A stretch of 64,000 nucleotides of DNA from Herbinix sp. (GTDB lineage: Bacteria > Bacillota > Clostridia > Lachnospirales > Lachnospiraceae): the NCBI GenBank assembly GCA_029256105.1, contig JAQSYO010000003.1:62001-126000 (forward strand), in the 5' to 3' direction. The notes beneath the pieces are model-generated. The model was not told the DNA's origin. It ran no database searches and saw nothing but the letters and a program-made list of their open reading frames with translations. Positions 15,196 to 23,998 of this stretch are shown piece by piece. The first letter of the stretch is position 1; each line of letters starts with the position of its first letter. The position numbers and the translations under genes are program-made.

Positions 15196-15948
15196 ATGTT
15201 GAAAGTATCAAATATACAAAAAAGCTTTGATGACAATGAAGTATTAAAGGGTGTTACTATTGAAGTGAAAAAAGGAGATGTAGTTGCAATATTGGGACCC
15301 AGTGGTTCAGGTAAAACAACACTTCTTCGTTGCCTAAACTTCTTAGAACATGCGGAGCACGGAGAAATTCAACTGGGAGACATTATGACCAAATTCTCCA
15401 CGGCCCATAAACATGACATAATCAATATAAGAAAAAGAATGAGCTTCGTATTTCAAAATTACAACTTGATCACAACAAAAACTGCATTGCAAAATGTAAT
15501 GGAGCCATTAATCGTTGTTCAAAAGAAATCAAAAGTAGAAGCAAGATCAATAGCAGAAGAAGCTTTGGATAAAGTGGGTCTTACAAATCGCTACGACTTT
15601 TATCCCTCTCAATTATCCGGGGGACAACAGCAGCGAGTAGGAATAGCAAGAGCAATCGCTGTAAAACCGGATGTCATATTGTTCGACGAACCAACCTCTT
15701 CGCTGGATCCTGAATTAGTAGGAGAAGTACTTAATGTAATTAAGAAAATAGCAGAAGAGGGGACTACCATGCTGATTGTAACCCATGAACTTTCCTTTGC
15801 GCGAGAAGTAGCAAGCAAGGTGATATTTATGGATGGTGGGAAAATCGTAGAAGAAAATGAATCGAAAGAATTTTTTTTGCATCCTCAAAATGATAGAACA
15901 AAAGAATTTTTAAAATGCATTTTACCGGAATATAATTATTCAATATAG
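15196..15948 (+). CDS. Amino-acid ABC transporter ATP-binding protein
   Basis: A 250-residue ATPase of the GlnQ/TcyN family. Walker A is GPSGSGKTT, the signature is LSGGQQQRVGIARA, Walker B is VILFDEPTSSLDPE and the switch histidine is in LIVTHELSFA. I chose the ATG at 15196, which lies 8 bases after AAGGAG; GTG codons upstream would overlap the ribosome site. The C-terminus ends at the family's usual length. It powers the importer made with the two upstream genes. Confidence 0.93.
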   Translation: MLKVSNIQKSFDDNEVLKGVTIEVKKGDVVAILGPSGSGKTTLLRCLNFLEHAEHGEIQLGDIMTKFSTAHKHDIINIRKRMSFVFQNYNLITTKTALQNVMEPLIVVQKKSKVEARSIAEEALDKVGLTNRYDFYPSQLSGGQQQRVGIARAIAVKPDVILFDEPTSSLDPELVGEVLNVIKKIAEEGTTMLIVTHELSFAREVASKVIFMDGGKIVEENESKEFFLHPQNDRTKEFLKCILPEYNYSI

Positions 15949-15964
15949 TGTCTAAGGAACCCCT

Positions 15965-16023
15965 TAGAAAATAGGTATCAATAAACAAGGTGTAAACTAT
16001 CGTTTGTTGATACCTATTTTCTA
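15965..16023 (+). terminator. Long stem-loop after the amino-acid ABC operon
   Basis: A 22-bp stem with one mismatch (TAGAAAATAGGTATCAATAA at the left end) and a 15-nt loop. It lies 17 bp after the ATPase stop. There is no T-run after it, so termination may be weak, but it should also block 3'-end decay. Confidence 0.65.
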
Positions 16024-16031
16024 TAAACAGT

Positions 16032-16115
16032 GGTATTCAGGAGTTGGAATTTCTGAGTTGGTATTCAGTATTTGGTATTCAGGTGTTGGTATTTCTGAGT
16101 TGGTATTCTGATGTT
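16032..16115 (+). repeat. Minisatellite: six 14-bp tandem units
   Basis: Six contiguous 14-bp units of the form GGTATTCAGGAGTT. The variants are: 1 GGTATTCAGGAGTT, 2 GGAATTTCTGAGTT, 3 GGTATTCAGTATTT, 4 GGTATTCAGGTGTT, 5 GGTATTTCTGAGTT, 6 GGTATTCTGATGTT. Units 2 and 5 pair up, so the array looks like a 42-bp block duplicated once. It lies in a non-coding gap. Confidence 0.85.
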
Positions 16116-16377
16116 GTTACTCCATGGATTGTATTAATCCAGTAGTGTATATTCGTATTATGGGGATACGATTTGCAAATAAATAGAACTTTATTTTAGA
16201 ATTGTTAACATAAGACAATGTTTATAATCAAAATGCTGTATATATTTGAATAATTTGATAATATTTTGACAAATTAGTAAAAAATACAGAATAATGCAAA
16301 TACAGCTTGAAAACATAGTAAAATATGTTATTATACATGTATTCAAAATATCGTGACAAAGGTAAGGTGGGATGAGA
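16116..16377. other. Leader region of the chemotaxis receptor gene
   Basis: A/T-rich, no gene. A possible promoter is TTGACA (16266-16271), 18 bp, AATAAT (16290-16295), about 80 bp before the start. No clear SigD-type chemotaxis promoter was found. Confidence 0.4.
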
Positions 16378-18492
16378 ATGAAAAAGATACAAAAGAGAAA
16401 AGAAAAAGTTAACGAAAAAGCAAAAGAAATAAAAGAAGTAATCTCAGTCTTTGGGAAATTACTAGGTTCCTTCCGAGGAATTCGGATAAAGATTCTGGTT
16501 GCAATTTTCATTCCAATTCTACTATTGGGTGTTTTTGGAATTGTTTGTTACATAAAGACCTCGAATGCAATCACATCAAATTACGAGAAGAGTACTGCCG
16601 AAACAATCGATGCCGTTGGTGACTATCTTAATCTGGGTTTGGAAAGTGTTCAGAACAAGGCTATGGAAATGGTGTTTAGTAGCTCAGTTACTGGATACTA
16701 TGGTAAGGCTGGTGGCGCAGATTCCTTGGAGGAGTTAAAGAATTATAATAACTTAAAGGATGAAGTGGTCGTTATACAATCGATGAATCCGTTTGTTGGT
16801 GGGTTGACTATTTTGGGAAAAAATGGACGAGATATATCTACCAGTTCATCTACTATTTTTTTAGATAATCAAATTTATATGGATTACAGCAATTCAGATG
16901 ATGTGGCAATGCTTAAGGATACCAAAAGTAATGATTTATGGATGGGGCAGCATACAAAACTGGATGAAATGCTGGGTGCAAGCAAAGACAGCTATGCGAT
17001 GTCTTATCTAAAAAGTATGAATTCCGGTAATGGCTATATAATCTTTGATATATCTATTGATACCATAAAGGAACGCTTATCTCAGATTGATTACGGCAAG
17101 GGAAGTATCCTTGGTTTCGTAACTGAGGATGGAAGAGAAACTTTATCCAATACGGAAGAAACAACGGTATTTTCTGGTTTGAATTATTACCAGAAGGCTG
17201 TCACAGGAGAGCAGCCAGGTGGATATTCCTACCAGGATTATAACGGAGAGGAATATCTATTTACATACAGTAAGATTGGGGAAACCGGATCTATGGTTTG
17301 TTCACTGATTCCGAAATCGACTATATTAAGACAGGCAGATAGCATTAAACAGTTGATTGTAATATTTGTATTGATTGCAATTGTATTAGCTATCATTGTT
17401 GGAACAATTATTGCAGGGGGAATTGGAAATGCGATAGCGAAATTAATAAAATACATTTCTAGAGTTTCTAAGGGTGATTTAACAGTCAGATTTGAAACAA
17501 AGCGTAAGGACGAGTTCCTAATTCTCTCAAAGAGTCTTAATGACATGATAGGGGGGATACGAACCTTAATCAGCGAGGTCGCTATGGTTGGTACAAAGGT
17601 TAACGATTCTGCTATTTTGCTTTCCTCTACGACAGAAACCATATTGGGAGATACTAAGGATATATCTTCAACCGTTGATGAAATTGAAAAGGGAGTTGTA
17701 CAGCAAGCAGATGATACGCAAAGTTGTTCCGATCAGATGTCCAACCTTTCAGATAAGATTAGTCAATTATATGGAAGTGCCGATGAAATTGAGTTGATTG
17801 CTAAGGATACTAAGTTGATAGTAAGAAATGGTATTCTAATCGTCGATGAATTAAAAAATAAATCGAAAGATACCAGTGATATCACACAGGAGGTTATAAA
17901 TGAAATTAAAGATTTGAAAGAGCAGTCCCAAAGCATTGGTAATTTCGTGGGAGTCATTAATGAGATAGCTTCTCAAACCAATTTATTATCTTTGAATGCT
18001 TCTATTGAAGCAGCGAGAGCAGGTCAAGCAGGTCGCGGATTTGCAGTGGTAGCCGACGAAATCCGAAAGCTCGCTGATGCTTCTGTAAAAGCAGCCAAAC
18101 AGATTGAAGACATTGTAATTCATATTCAAAGTAAGACACAGAATACGGTAGTTACTGCTGGGAAGGCCGAGAATATCGTGAAATCACAGGCAGAAGCACT
18201 TCATAAAACAGTGGATCTCTTTGAAGACATTGATCAGCATGTAATTAACCTTTCAGCTAATCTTAATACCATCTCTATTGGTATAAAGGGAATAGAATCA
18301 GCCAAGGAAGATACTGTGGATGCCATCAGTAATATTTCAGCAGTATCCGAGGAGACCGCTGCTTCCGCCGAAGAAGTTAGTGCAACGGTTAATAACCAGA
18401 TTCAGTCTGTAGAAAGCTTGAGCAGGTCAGCAGGTGATTTGGCAGAAGATGCGAACAGGTTACAGGAGGTAATCCAAGCTTTCCAGATATAA
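16378..18492 (+). CDS. Methyl-accepting chemotaxis protein with periplasmic-type sensor
   Basis: A 704-residue transmembrane receptor. A charged cytoplasmic N-terminus is followed by a first membrane span at about residues 36-60, an extracellular dCache-like sensor of roughly 270 residues, a second span at about 323-347, a HAMP linker (SRVSKGDLTVRFETKRKDEF) and the signalling hairpin with the highly conserved tip [20 protein letters not shown] and GRGFAVVADEIRKLA. A methylation-type segment SAVSEETAASAEEVSA lies near the end. The start at 16378 was chosen because AAGGTGG is 7 bases upstream; the ATG two codons earlier is too close. It would signal to CheA/CheW, presumably in response to an extracellular nutrient; the ligand is unknown. 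It is a single-gene unit. Confidence 0.92.
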   Translation: MKKIQKRKEKVNEKAKEIKEVISVFGKLLGSFRGIRIKILVAIFIPILLLGVFGIVCYIKTSNAITSNYEKSTAETIDAVGDYLNLGLESVQNKAMEMVFSSSVTGYYGKAGGADSLEELKNYNNLKDEVVVIQSMNPFVGGLTILGKNGRDISTSSSTIFLDNQIYMDYSNSDDVAMLKDTKSNDLWMGQHTKLDEMLGASKDSYAMSYLKSMNSGNGYIIFDISIDTIKERLSQIDYGKGSILGFVTEDGRETLSNTEETTVFSGLNYYQKAVTGEQPGGYSYQDYNGEEYLFTYSKIGETGSMVCSLIPKSTILRQADSIKQLIVIFVLIAIVLAIIVGTIIAGGIGNAIAKLIKYISRVSKGDLTVRFETKRKDEFLILSKSLNDMIGGIRTLISEVAMVGTKVNDSAILLSSTTETILGDTKDISSTVDEIEKGVVQQADDTQSCSDQMSNLSDKISQLYGSADEIELIAKDTKLIVRNGILIVDELKNKSKDTSDITQEVINEIKDLKEQSQSIGNFVGVINEIASQTNLLSLNASIEAARAGQAGRGFAVVADEIRKLADASVKAAKQIEDIVIHIQSKTQNTVVTAGKAENIVKSQAEALHKTVDLFEDIDQHVINLSANLNTISIGIKGIESAKEDTVDAISNISAVSEETAASAEEVSATVNNQIQSVESLSRSAGDLAEDANRLQEVIQAFQI

Positions 18493-18598
18493 AAAGACGA
18501 TTGGTTTATAATTTTATACCCTCCAAACAAAAGAAATAAATCCAAGTAAAACAAACTAAGATTAATTGTAATACAACGAAAAAATAAGTGGTGAAATT

Positions 18599-19459
18599 TT
18601 AGATAGTTTGGCTTGAAAAGGAGGTACTCTGTTTACGTTTTTTTATAGGGGTACATCCATATTTTTCACGAAACATTCTGATAAACAATTTATAATTTGT
18701 AAAACCATGGGTATCAAGAATTTGAGTTATACTGTTATTTGTATCTATAACATCCCTATAAATATGGGACATTCTTTCCTCGTTTAAGTAGTCTAGGAAA
18801 GTTGTTCCCATATTTTTTTTGAAGAAGCGGCAGAAATATTCTTGATTTAGTGAGACCAATGCTGCAGCATTCTTTAACGTGATAGGCTCTGCATAATGTT
18901 CCTTTACATAATCGATAATTAACATTAATCTTTTTCTATGGATGTCATTCTTGATTTTGACAGTGGAGCTGATATCAATTCGGCAATCCTTTACTAGTAA
19001 AAAAAGCAGATTGAATAAAACACTGGTGAATTTAAGAGGATAACCTATTTCATTAGCCTCGTAAATCTCACCCAGTTCGGAAAGAAGTTTAGTTATCTGA
19101 GCGGAGATAAAAATTTTTTTATTATTGTCGTTACAGAAATCAGGTTCAAAACGCATATAGTCAATGCCAGGTATTTTAGCTTCAAGAATAGTATATGGAA
19201 TTTGAAGTAATTGAATTACAGAAGCCTCTAAGCACTTTGTCATATGAATATCTCGGGAATTAATAATAATATAATCATCTTTTGCGAGATGATACAAATT
19301 GTCATTTACCCAAACATCCATTTTACCGTACTTTATGTATAGAATTTCCAAACTATTATGCCAATGGTTTGTAATTAATAGACTATTGTCTTCATAAATT
19401 AAAAATCGTACTTGAATATCAGGTTGAATTACAACATTTTCATGTACATGATGCACCAT
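18599..19459 (-). CDS. AraC-family regulator, cupin sensor
   Basis: A 286-residue regulator with a histidine-containing cupin N-terminus (NHWHNSLEILYIKYG near residues 31-45; DDYIIINSRDIHMTK) and a C-terminal AraC DNA-binding domain: LKNAAALVSLNQEYFCRFF and ITQILDTHGFTNYKLFIRMF, ending GCTPIKKRK. An AAAGGA ribosome site lies upstream. It is divergent from the GH3 gene at 19736 and very likely controls it. It converges with the chemotaxis receptor gene across a 106-bp gap in which I see no clear terminator. Confidence 0.87.
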   Translation of the reverse strand: MVHHVHENVVIQPDIQVRFLIYEDNSLLITNHWHNSLEILYIKYGKMDVWVNDNLYHLAKDDYIIINSRDIHMTKCLEASVIQLLQIPYTILEAKIPGIDYMRFEPDFCNDNNKKIFISAQITKLLSELGEIYEANEIGYPLKFTSVLFNLLFLLVKDCRIDISSTVKIKNDIHRKRLMLIIDYVKEHYAEPITLKNAAALVSLNQEYFCRFFKKNMGTTFLDYLNEERMSHIYRDVIDTNNSITQILDTHGFTNYKLFIRMFREKYGCTPIKKRKQSTSFSSQTI

Positions 19460-19735
19460 TATAGAGGATTCCTTTCTACTTGTTAACGCATATTTCTATT
19501 ATGATCAATTTATAAATCACTGAAAAATAGGAATACAACATTATTAATAATAATTTATAGTAGTAATCTTGATTAGGCTAATAAATACCTATAATTATGA
19601 AGTAAATTATCGCATGTTAATATAAATAAGTCAATATTGACCTATTATGAAGTCATTTTACGGAATAGAATTAGCATCTCCATTATGTTACACTTAGGAA
19701 TAAAGGTTTATAAAAATTGGAATAGGAGAAGTCTA

Positions 19736-22018
19736 ATGAAAACTGAAAAGATAAAAGAGTTAATAGGACAAATGACGTTAGAAGAAAAAGCATCCATTTG
19801 CTCAGGTGCTGATTTTTGGCATACGCAAGCGATTGAACGATTAAAAATCCCGGCAACCATGGTAACTGATGGGCCTCACGGATTACGGAAGCAGGCGACT
19901 CAAGGAGATCATTTGGGAATTAATGATAGTATTGAAGCTGTTTGCTTTCCAGCTGGCTGTGGAACTGCGGCATCCTTTAATCGGGATTTGTTAGAAGTTA
20001 TGGGTGAGACTTTAGGCAATGAATGCCAAGCAGAAGGTGTTAGCGTAATTCTTGGACCTGCTGTTAATATCAAACGTTCTCCCCTATGTGGTCGTAATTT
20101 TGAATACTTATCAGAGGATCCTGTAGTAGCAACTGAAATGGCTGGTTCGTTGATTAAAGGAATTCAAAGTAAGAATGTCGGAACCAGTATTAAGCATTTC
20201 TTGGCCAATAATCAAGAAACACGTAGAATGTCCTCTTCTTCAGAGGTTGATGAGCGAACATTACGAGAGATATATCTTGCTGCCTTTGAAGGCGCCATAG
20301 TAAAACAAAAGCCATGGACGGTTATGTGCTCTTATAATAAGATTAATGGAGTATATGCTGCTGAGAATGATACCTATCTTACAGAGGTATTAAGGAAGGA
20401 ATGGGGATTTGATGGCTATGTCATGAGTGACTGGGGTGCTGTAAATGACCGTGTTCCTGACCTTAAAGCTGGATTAGAGCTTGAAATGCCAAGTTCGAAT
20501 GGAATAAATGATAAATTGATAATAGAAGCAGTCAAAAACGGTACTTTGGAAGAAAGTGTCGTTGATACTGCAGTTGCAAGAATTCTAAATATTGTATACC
20601 GTTTTGAAGAAAACAGAGACGAGTCGGCGGTATTTAACCGCGACAAAGATCATGATTTGGCTAGAAAGATTGCTCATGAGACCATCGTTCTCTTAAAAAA
20701 TGATAATATTCTTCCGTTGAAGGTAACAGATAAGATAGCTTTTATCGGTGAATTTGCTTCAAAGCCACGTTATCAGGGAGGAGGCAGCTCACATATCAAT
20801 AGTCATAAGGTGACTTCTGCGCTGGATGAAGTGGCAGGAATGACAAACATTATCTATGCAAAAGGCTATCGCGCGGATAAGGATGAAATAGATGAAATAT
20901 TAATAAATGAAGCTGTGGAAGCTGCAAAACAGTCTAAGGTTGCAGTAATTTTCGCAGGTCTTCCCGATTCGTTTGAATCAGAAGGTTATGACAGGGAGCA
21001 TATGAGAATGCCAGACTGTCAGAATGAGTTAATTGAGAGAGTCGTTGCAGTTCAGCCGAATACAGTTATTGTACTACATAACGGTTCACCAATTGAGATG
21101 CCATGGGTGAATAAGGTAAAGGGCATCCTGGAGGCATATCTTGGAGGTCAGGCAGTAGGTGGAGCAGTTGTTGATATTTTGTTTGGAAAAGTGAATCCCA
21201 GTGCAAAGCTTCCGGAGACTTTCCCTATCAAATTAGAAGATAATCCTTCCTATCTATATTACCCGGGAGAAGCAGACAAAGTGGAATACAAAGAAGGAAT
21301 ATTTGTCGGATATCGTTATTATGACAAGAAGAAAATGAATGTTCTATTCCCGTTTGGATATGGACTTTCCTATACAACCTTTGAATATTCTAATCTAAAA
21401 TTAAGTAAGGAATTCATGAAGGATACAGATACAGTTACGGTATCCGTTGATATTAAAAATACAGGAAATAGAGCAGGTAAGGAAATTGTTCAATTATATG
21501 TAGCTGATAAAATAAGTGCAGTGATCAGACCGATCAAAGAATTAAAAGATTTTGTGAAGGTTGATTTACAACCAGAGGAGACCCAAACAGTTACTTTTGA
21601 ACTTGGCAAAAGAGCATTCGCTTACTTTAACACCACAATCCATGATTGGCATGTTGAGAGTGGGGAATTTGATATTTTAATTGGTAAATCCTCTAGAGCC
21701 ATTGAATTATCCAAGACAATTACGATAGAATCTACGGTAAAGCTTCCATTCACGTATACAAGAGATACAATATTTGAAGATATCTTTAAAAACGAGACCG
21801 CAAGGAAAATTGTAGAACCTTTGATGAATATGGGTATTTTCGATTCTATTAATGAAGAAGATAGTGATGCCGCAACAGCTACGATAAGTGCAAAGATGAT
21901 GGAAGCTATGTTGAAATATATGCCTTTGAGAGGAATATTGAGTTTTGGAAGTGGTAAGACAGTGGAGGAATTTGATCAGATAATTGAGCGTTTGAATAAA
22001 GAAGTAAGTAATAATTAA
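19736..22018 (+). CDS. GH3 beta-glucosidase/beta-xylosidase, cytoplasmic
   Basis: A 760-residue GH3 enzyme. The catalytic nucleophile is Asp232 in GYVMSDWGAV; family motifs GRNFEYLSEDP (119-129) and KHFLANNQE (153-161) line the active site. The second domain (about residues 320-540) has the GGGSSHIN loop, and a fibronectin-III-like domain follows (KNTGNRAGKEIVQLYV). A C-terminal extension of about 80 residues ends the protein. It removes non-reducing beta-linked glucose (or xylose) from oligosaccharides. No signal peptide is present if the ATG at 19736 is used, which has ATAGGAGA 6 bases upstream; the longer open frame has no ribosome site. The divergent AraC gene is its likely regulator; an MFS transporter follows after a terminator. 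Confidence 0.9.
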   Translation: MKTEKIKELIGQMTLEEKASICSGADFWHTQAIERLKIPATMVTDGPHGLRKQATQGDHLGINDSIEAVCFPAGCGTAASFNRDLLEVMGETLGNECQAEGVSVILGPAVNIKRSPLCGRNFEYLSEDPVVATEMAGSLIKGIQSKNVGTSIKHFLANNQETRRMSSSSEVDERTLREIYLAAFEGAIVKQKPWTVMCSYNKINGVYAAENDTYLTEVLRKEWGFDGYVMSDWGAVNDRVPDLKAGLELEMPSSNGINDKLIIEAVKNGTLEESVVDTAVARILNIVYRFEENRDESAVFNRDKDHDLARKIAHETIVLLKNDNILPLKVTDKIAFIGEFASKPRYQGGGSSHINSHKVTSALDEVAGMTNIIYAKGYRADKDEIDEILINEAVEAAKQSKVAVIFAGLPDSFESEGYDREHMRMPDCQNELIERVVAVQPNTVIVLHNGSPIEMPWVNKVKGILEAYLGGQAVGGAVVDILFGKVNPSAKLPETFPIKLEDNPSYLYYPGEADKVEYKEGIFVGYRYYDKKKMNVLFPFGYGLSYTTFEYSNLKLSKEFMKDTDTVTVSVDIKNTGNRAGKEIVQLYVADKISAVIRPIKELKDFVKVDLQPEETQTVTFELGKRAFAYFNTTIHDWHVESGEFDILIGKSSRAIELSKTITIESTVKLPFTYTRDTIFEDIFKNETARKIVEPLMNMGIFDSINEEDSDAATATISAKMMEAMLKYMPLRGILSFGSGKTVEEFDQIIERLNKEVSNN

Positions 22019-22091
22019 AGAAGTAAAAATGTAATTGTCACCAGAGCGTTTTATGAGATAGTAATAACGGCAAACGAAACGTTTTATTATG

Positions 22092-22131
22092 AAACCAGAG
22101 CATTTCGAAATAAGGAATGCTTTGGTTTTTT
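22092..22131 (+). terminator. Rho-independent terminator after GH3 gene
   Basis: A 13-bp stem (AAACCAGAGCATT with AATGCTTTGGTTT, one G-T pair) followed by a T-run, about 75 bp after the GH3 stop. Confidence 0.85.
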
Positions 22132-22156
22132 AGGAAGGTATTTATACCGTATGAGG

Positions 22157-22185
22157 TTGACATTGTTCATAGGGTAGTGCAAAAT
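22157..22185 (+). promoter_or_regulatory. Possible promoter of the MFS gene
   Basis: TTGACA, 17 bp, CAAAAT; 23 bp before the start codon. The -35 is perfect but the -10 is weak. Confidence 0.4.
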
Positions 22186-22207
22186 GATAACAAAGGAGTG
22201 AACACCA

Positions 22208-23365
22208 ATGAAGACCTCAAAGCTTACAATAAAATTAGCGATCCTATTCTATAGTCTGGTTCAAATTGGAGCCATATGTATTTCAACAATTCTTGCAAGA
22301 ATTGCAGAAGTATTTCCCCAATACAGTGCCACAACAATACAATTCTTAGCAACCTGTCCGTCGATTATGATAGTAGTAATGTCCTTACTTTCGGGTAAAG
22401 TGGCACAGTACATCCCGAAGAAACTGCTGACATTACTTTCGGCTTCCATGTTTGTCGTGACAGCACTTGGTGGATTTTTCTTCCATGAATCCATCATCAT
22501 ATTATTTGTTTGGGAAATCATACTAGGAATGGCAATCGGTATACTTGCAACGATTGGATCCTCTCTGATTACGGATCACTTTAAAGGGGAAGAAAGAAGT
22601 AGCTTAATGGGAATCCAGAGTGCGGTGATCAGTGTCGGAGGAGTGATGCTCTCGTTACTGGGAGGATTGCTTGCAACCATTGATTGGTATTTCAATTACC
22701 TTGCGTTTTTACTGGTTATTCCGGGCTTTATTCTACTGGTTTTTGGACTTCCCTGGGACAAACCGGTTCGGTCAGCAGACCATAGGGGAATTAAGATTTC
22801 GGTTACCCCGAAGGTTGTTGCTTTATATGGAACTGTAGCGTTTCTGTTTATGCTATTCTACAATGTTATATCCACTAACCTTTCAATGCACTTAAAAGAG
22901 AATAATATCACAGGCTCGGTGAACGCTGGTGTTGCCTCCGCAGTGCTTATGCTAAGTGGTGCAGTAGCCGGATTATTATTTAAATTATTTGCCCGATTCA
23001 TGGGTGAGAGAGTGATTGCGTTCGGCTTTTTCAATCTTGCTTTAGGCGCGCTTATTACTGGTTTATCAAGCAGTTATTGGCTTGTTTTGGTCGGAGTATT
23101 TATCGCGGGCTTCAGTCTGAGTATCGTTATGGCTCAGGTGGTTATTAGTATAGCAGACAAGGAAAAACCGGCGGCAGTAACTATGAGTATTGCGATGAAT
23201 ATAGCAATCAATAATCTTGGAGCCTTCGTATCACCTAGTTTTACGAAGATAAGTAAGGTAGTTATGGGAAATGATCAGGTTGCTCTCAGGTATCTGTTAG
23301 TCAGTATTTTGGCATTCGCAATGTCAGCGATTTGGTTTGCTGTTTTTGGAAAAAAACATACTTAA
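22208..23365 (+). CDS. Major facilitator superfamily transporter
   Basis: A 385-residue membrane protein with about 12 hydrophobic spans in two halves. The first cytoplasmic loop carries LLSGKVAQYIPKKLL, the MFS motif A position, and the second half starts near VTPKVVALYGTVAFLF. It is typical of small MFS permeases that move sugars, drugs or metabolites. Lying between GH3 and GH43 genes, it might export or import a sugar, but nothing in the sequence fixes the substrate. AAAGGAG precedes the ATG. It appears to be transcribed on its own because terminator-like structures flank it. Confidence 0.85.
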   Translation: MKTSKLTIKLAILFYSLVQIGAICISTILARIAEVFPQYSATTIQFLATCPSIMIVVMSLLSGKVAQYIPKKLLTLLSASMFVVTALGGFFFHESIIILFVWEIILGMAIGILATIGSSLITDHFKGEERSSLMGIQSAVISVGGVMLSLLGGLLATIDWYFNYLAFLLVIPGFILLVFGLPWDKPVRSADHRGIKISVTPKVVALYGTVAFLFMLFYNVISTNLSMHLKENNITGSVNAGVASAVLMLSGAVAGLLFKLFARFMGERVIAFGFFNLALGALITGLSSSYWLVLVGVFIAGFSLSIVMAQVVISIADKEKPAAVTMSIAMNIAINNLGAFVSPSFTKISKVVMGNDQVALRYLLVSILAFAMSAIWFAVFGKKHT

Positions 23366-23998
23366 TTGATTCTAATTGATATCATATAAGATAGTGAATA
23401 TTAACAAAGATAGTAATTGGAGTGACGTCAGTATCTCTGAGTTCAGACAACATGTATTCAAGAAAATACATCAATCTAGTTGTTCCATCGTTATGCTTCC
23501 AACAGAAAAAATATAGTTAAAATAAGGGTGTCTTAAGTTCTAAAAAGGACTCTGTAAAACAGAAACAGTTAAAAAATGAGCAAAATACTCTTTGTTCTAA
23601 CTGTCTATTTTATAGGGCCTAATTTATTACAAGAGACCCCCTTGTTATATTCCAAGACTTAGGGGGAATTATTTCGGATGCGCATGTTTACTTCGAAGGT
23701 AGAAATTGTGCACAAAATGACAATAGATCAATTGCATATGGGAAAATGTCATGAAGCGATTATGATAGTTCATTTTATACTGAAGATACATCATTGTATC
23801 ATGAGTGTAAATCTTATAAAATATTTTTTAGGAGCTAATTGAGATATTGGAACTTTCATTTTGAACATTTGCATATTCGTTTGAACTGTTGTGATGCCGA
23901 ATCTGATATTGTTAAGTGGAAATGCTTCTAGAAAGTAAATGATATGTAGTAAAGAATAGAACACTCACGAATGAGAACATCTAAAGGAGTAGCATAAA
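23366..23998. other. 633-bp gap upstream of the GH43 gene
   Basis: Contains a hairpin at 23546-23620 (listed separately). A short open stretch at 23421-23514 could encode SDVSISEFRQHVFKKIHQS and more, but has no start and matches nothing I know. The right 370 bp is A/T-rich and probably regulatory; no promoter stands out. A good AAAGGAG ribosome site ends the gap. Confidence 0.4.
23546..23620 (+). terminator. Large imperfect stem-loop
   Basis: AGG, CTCTGTAAAACAGAAACAGT and TA on the left pair with TAACTGTCTATTTTATAG and GGCCT on the right (about 20 pairs, several G-T), around an A/T-rich loop. It lies 180 bp after the MFS gene; it may be its terminator or a mobile palindromic element. Confidence 0.5.

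Noticed and set aside
19637..19735. A 33-residue N-terminal extension of the GH3 enzyme that might be a signal peptide.
   Set aside because: It lacks a ribosome site and a cleavable signal pattern, whereas the ATG at 19736 has AGGAG in good position.
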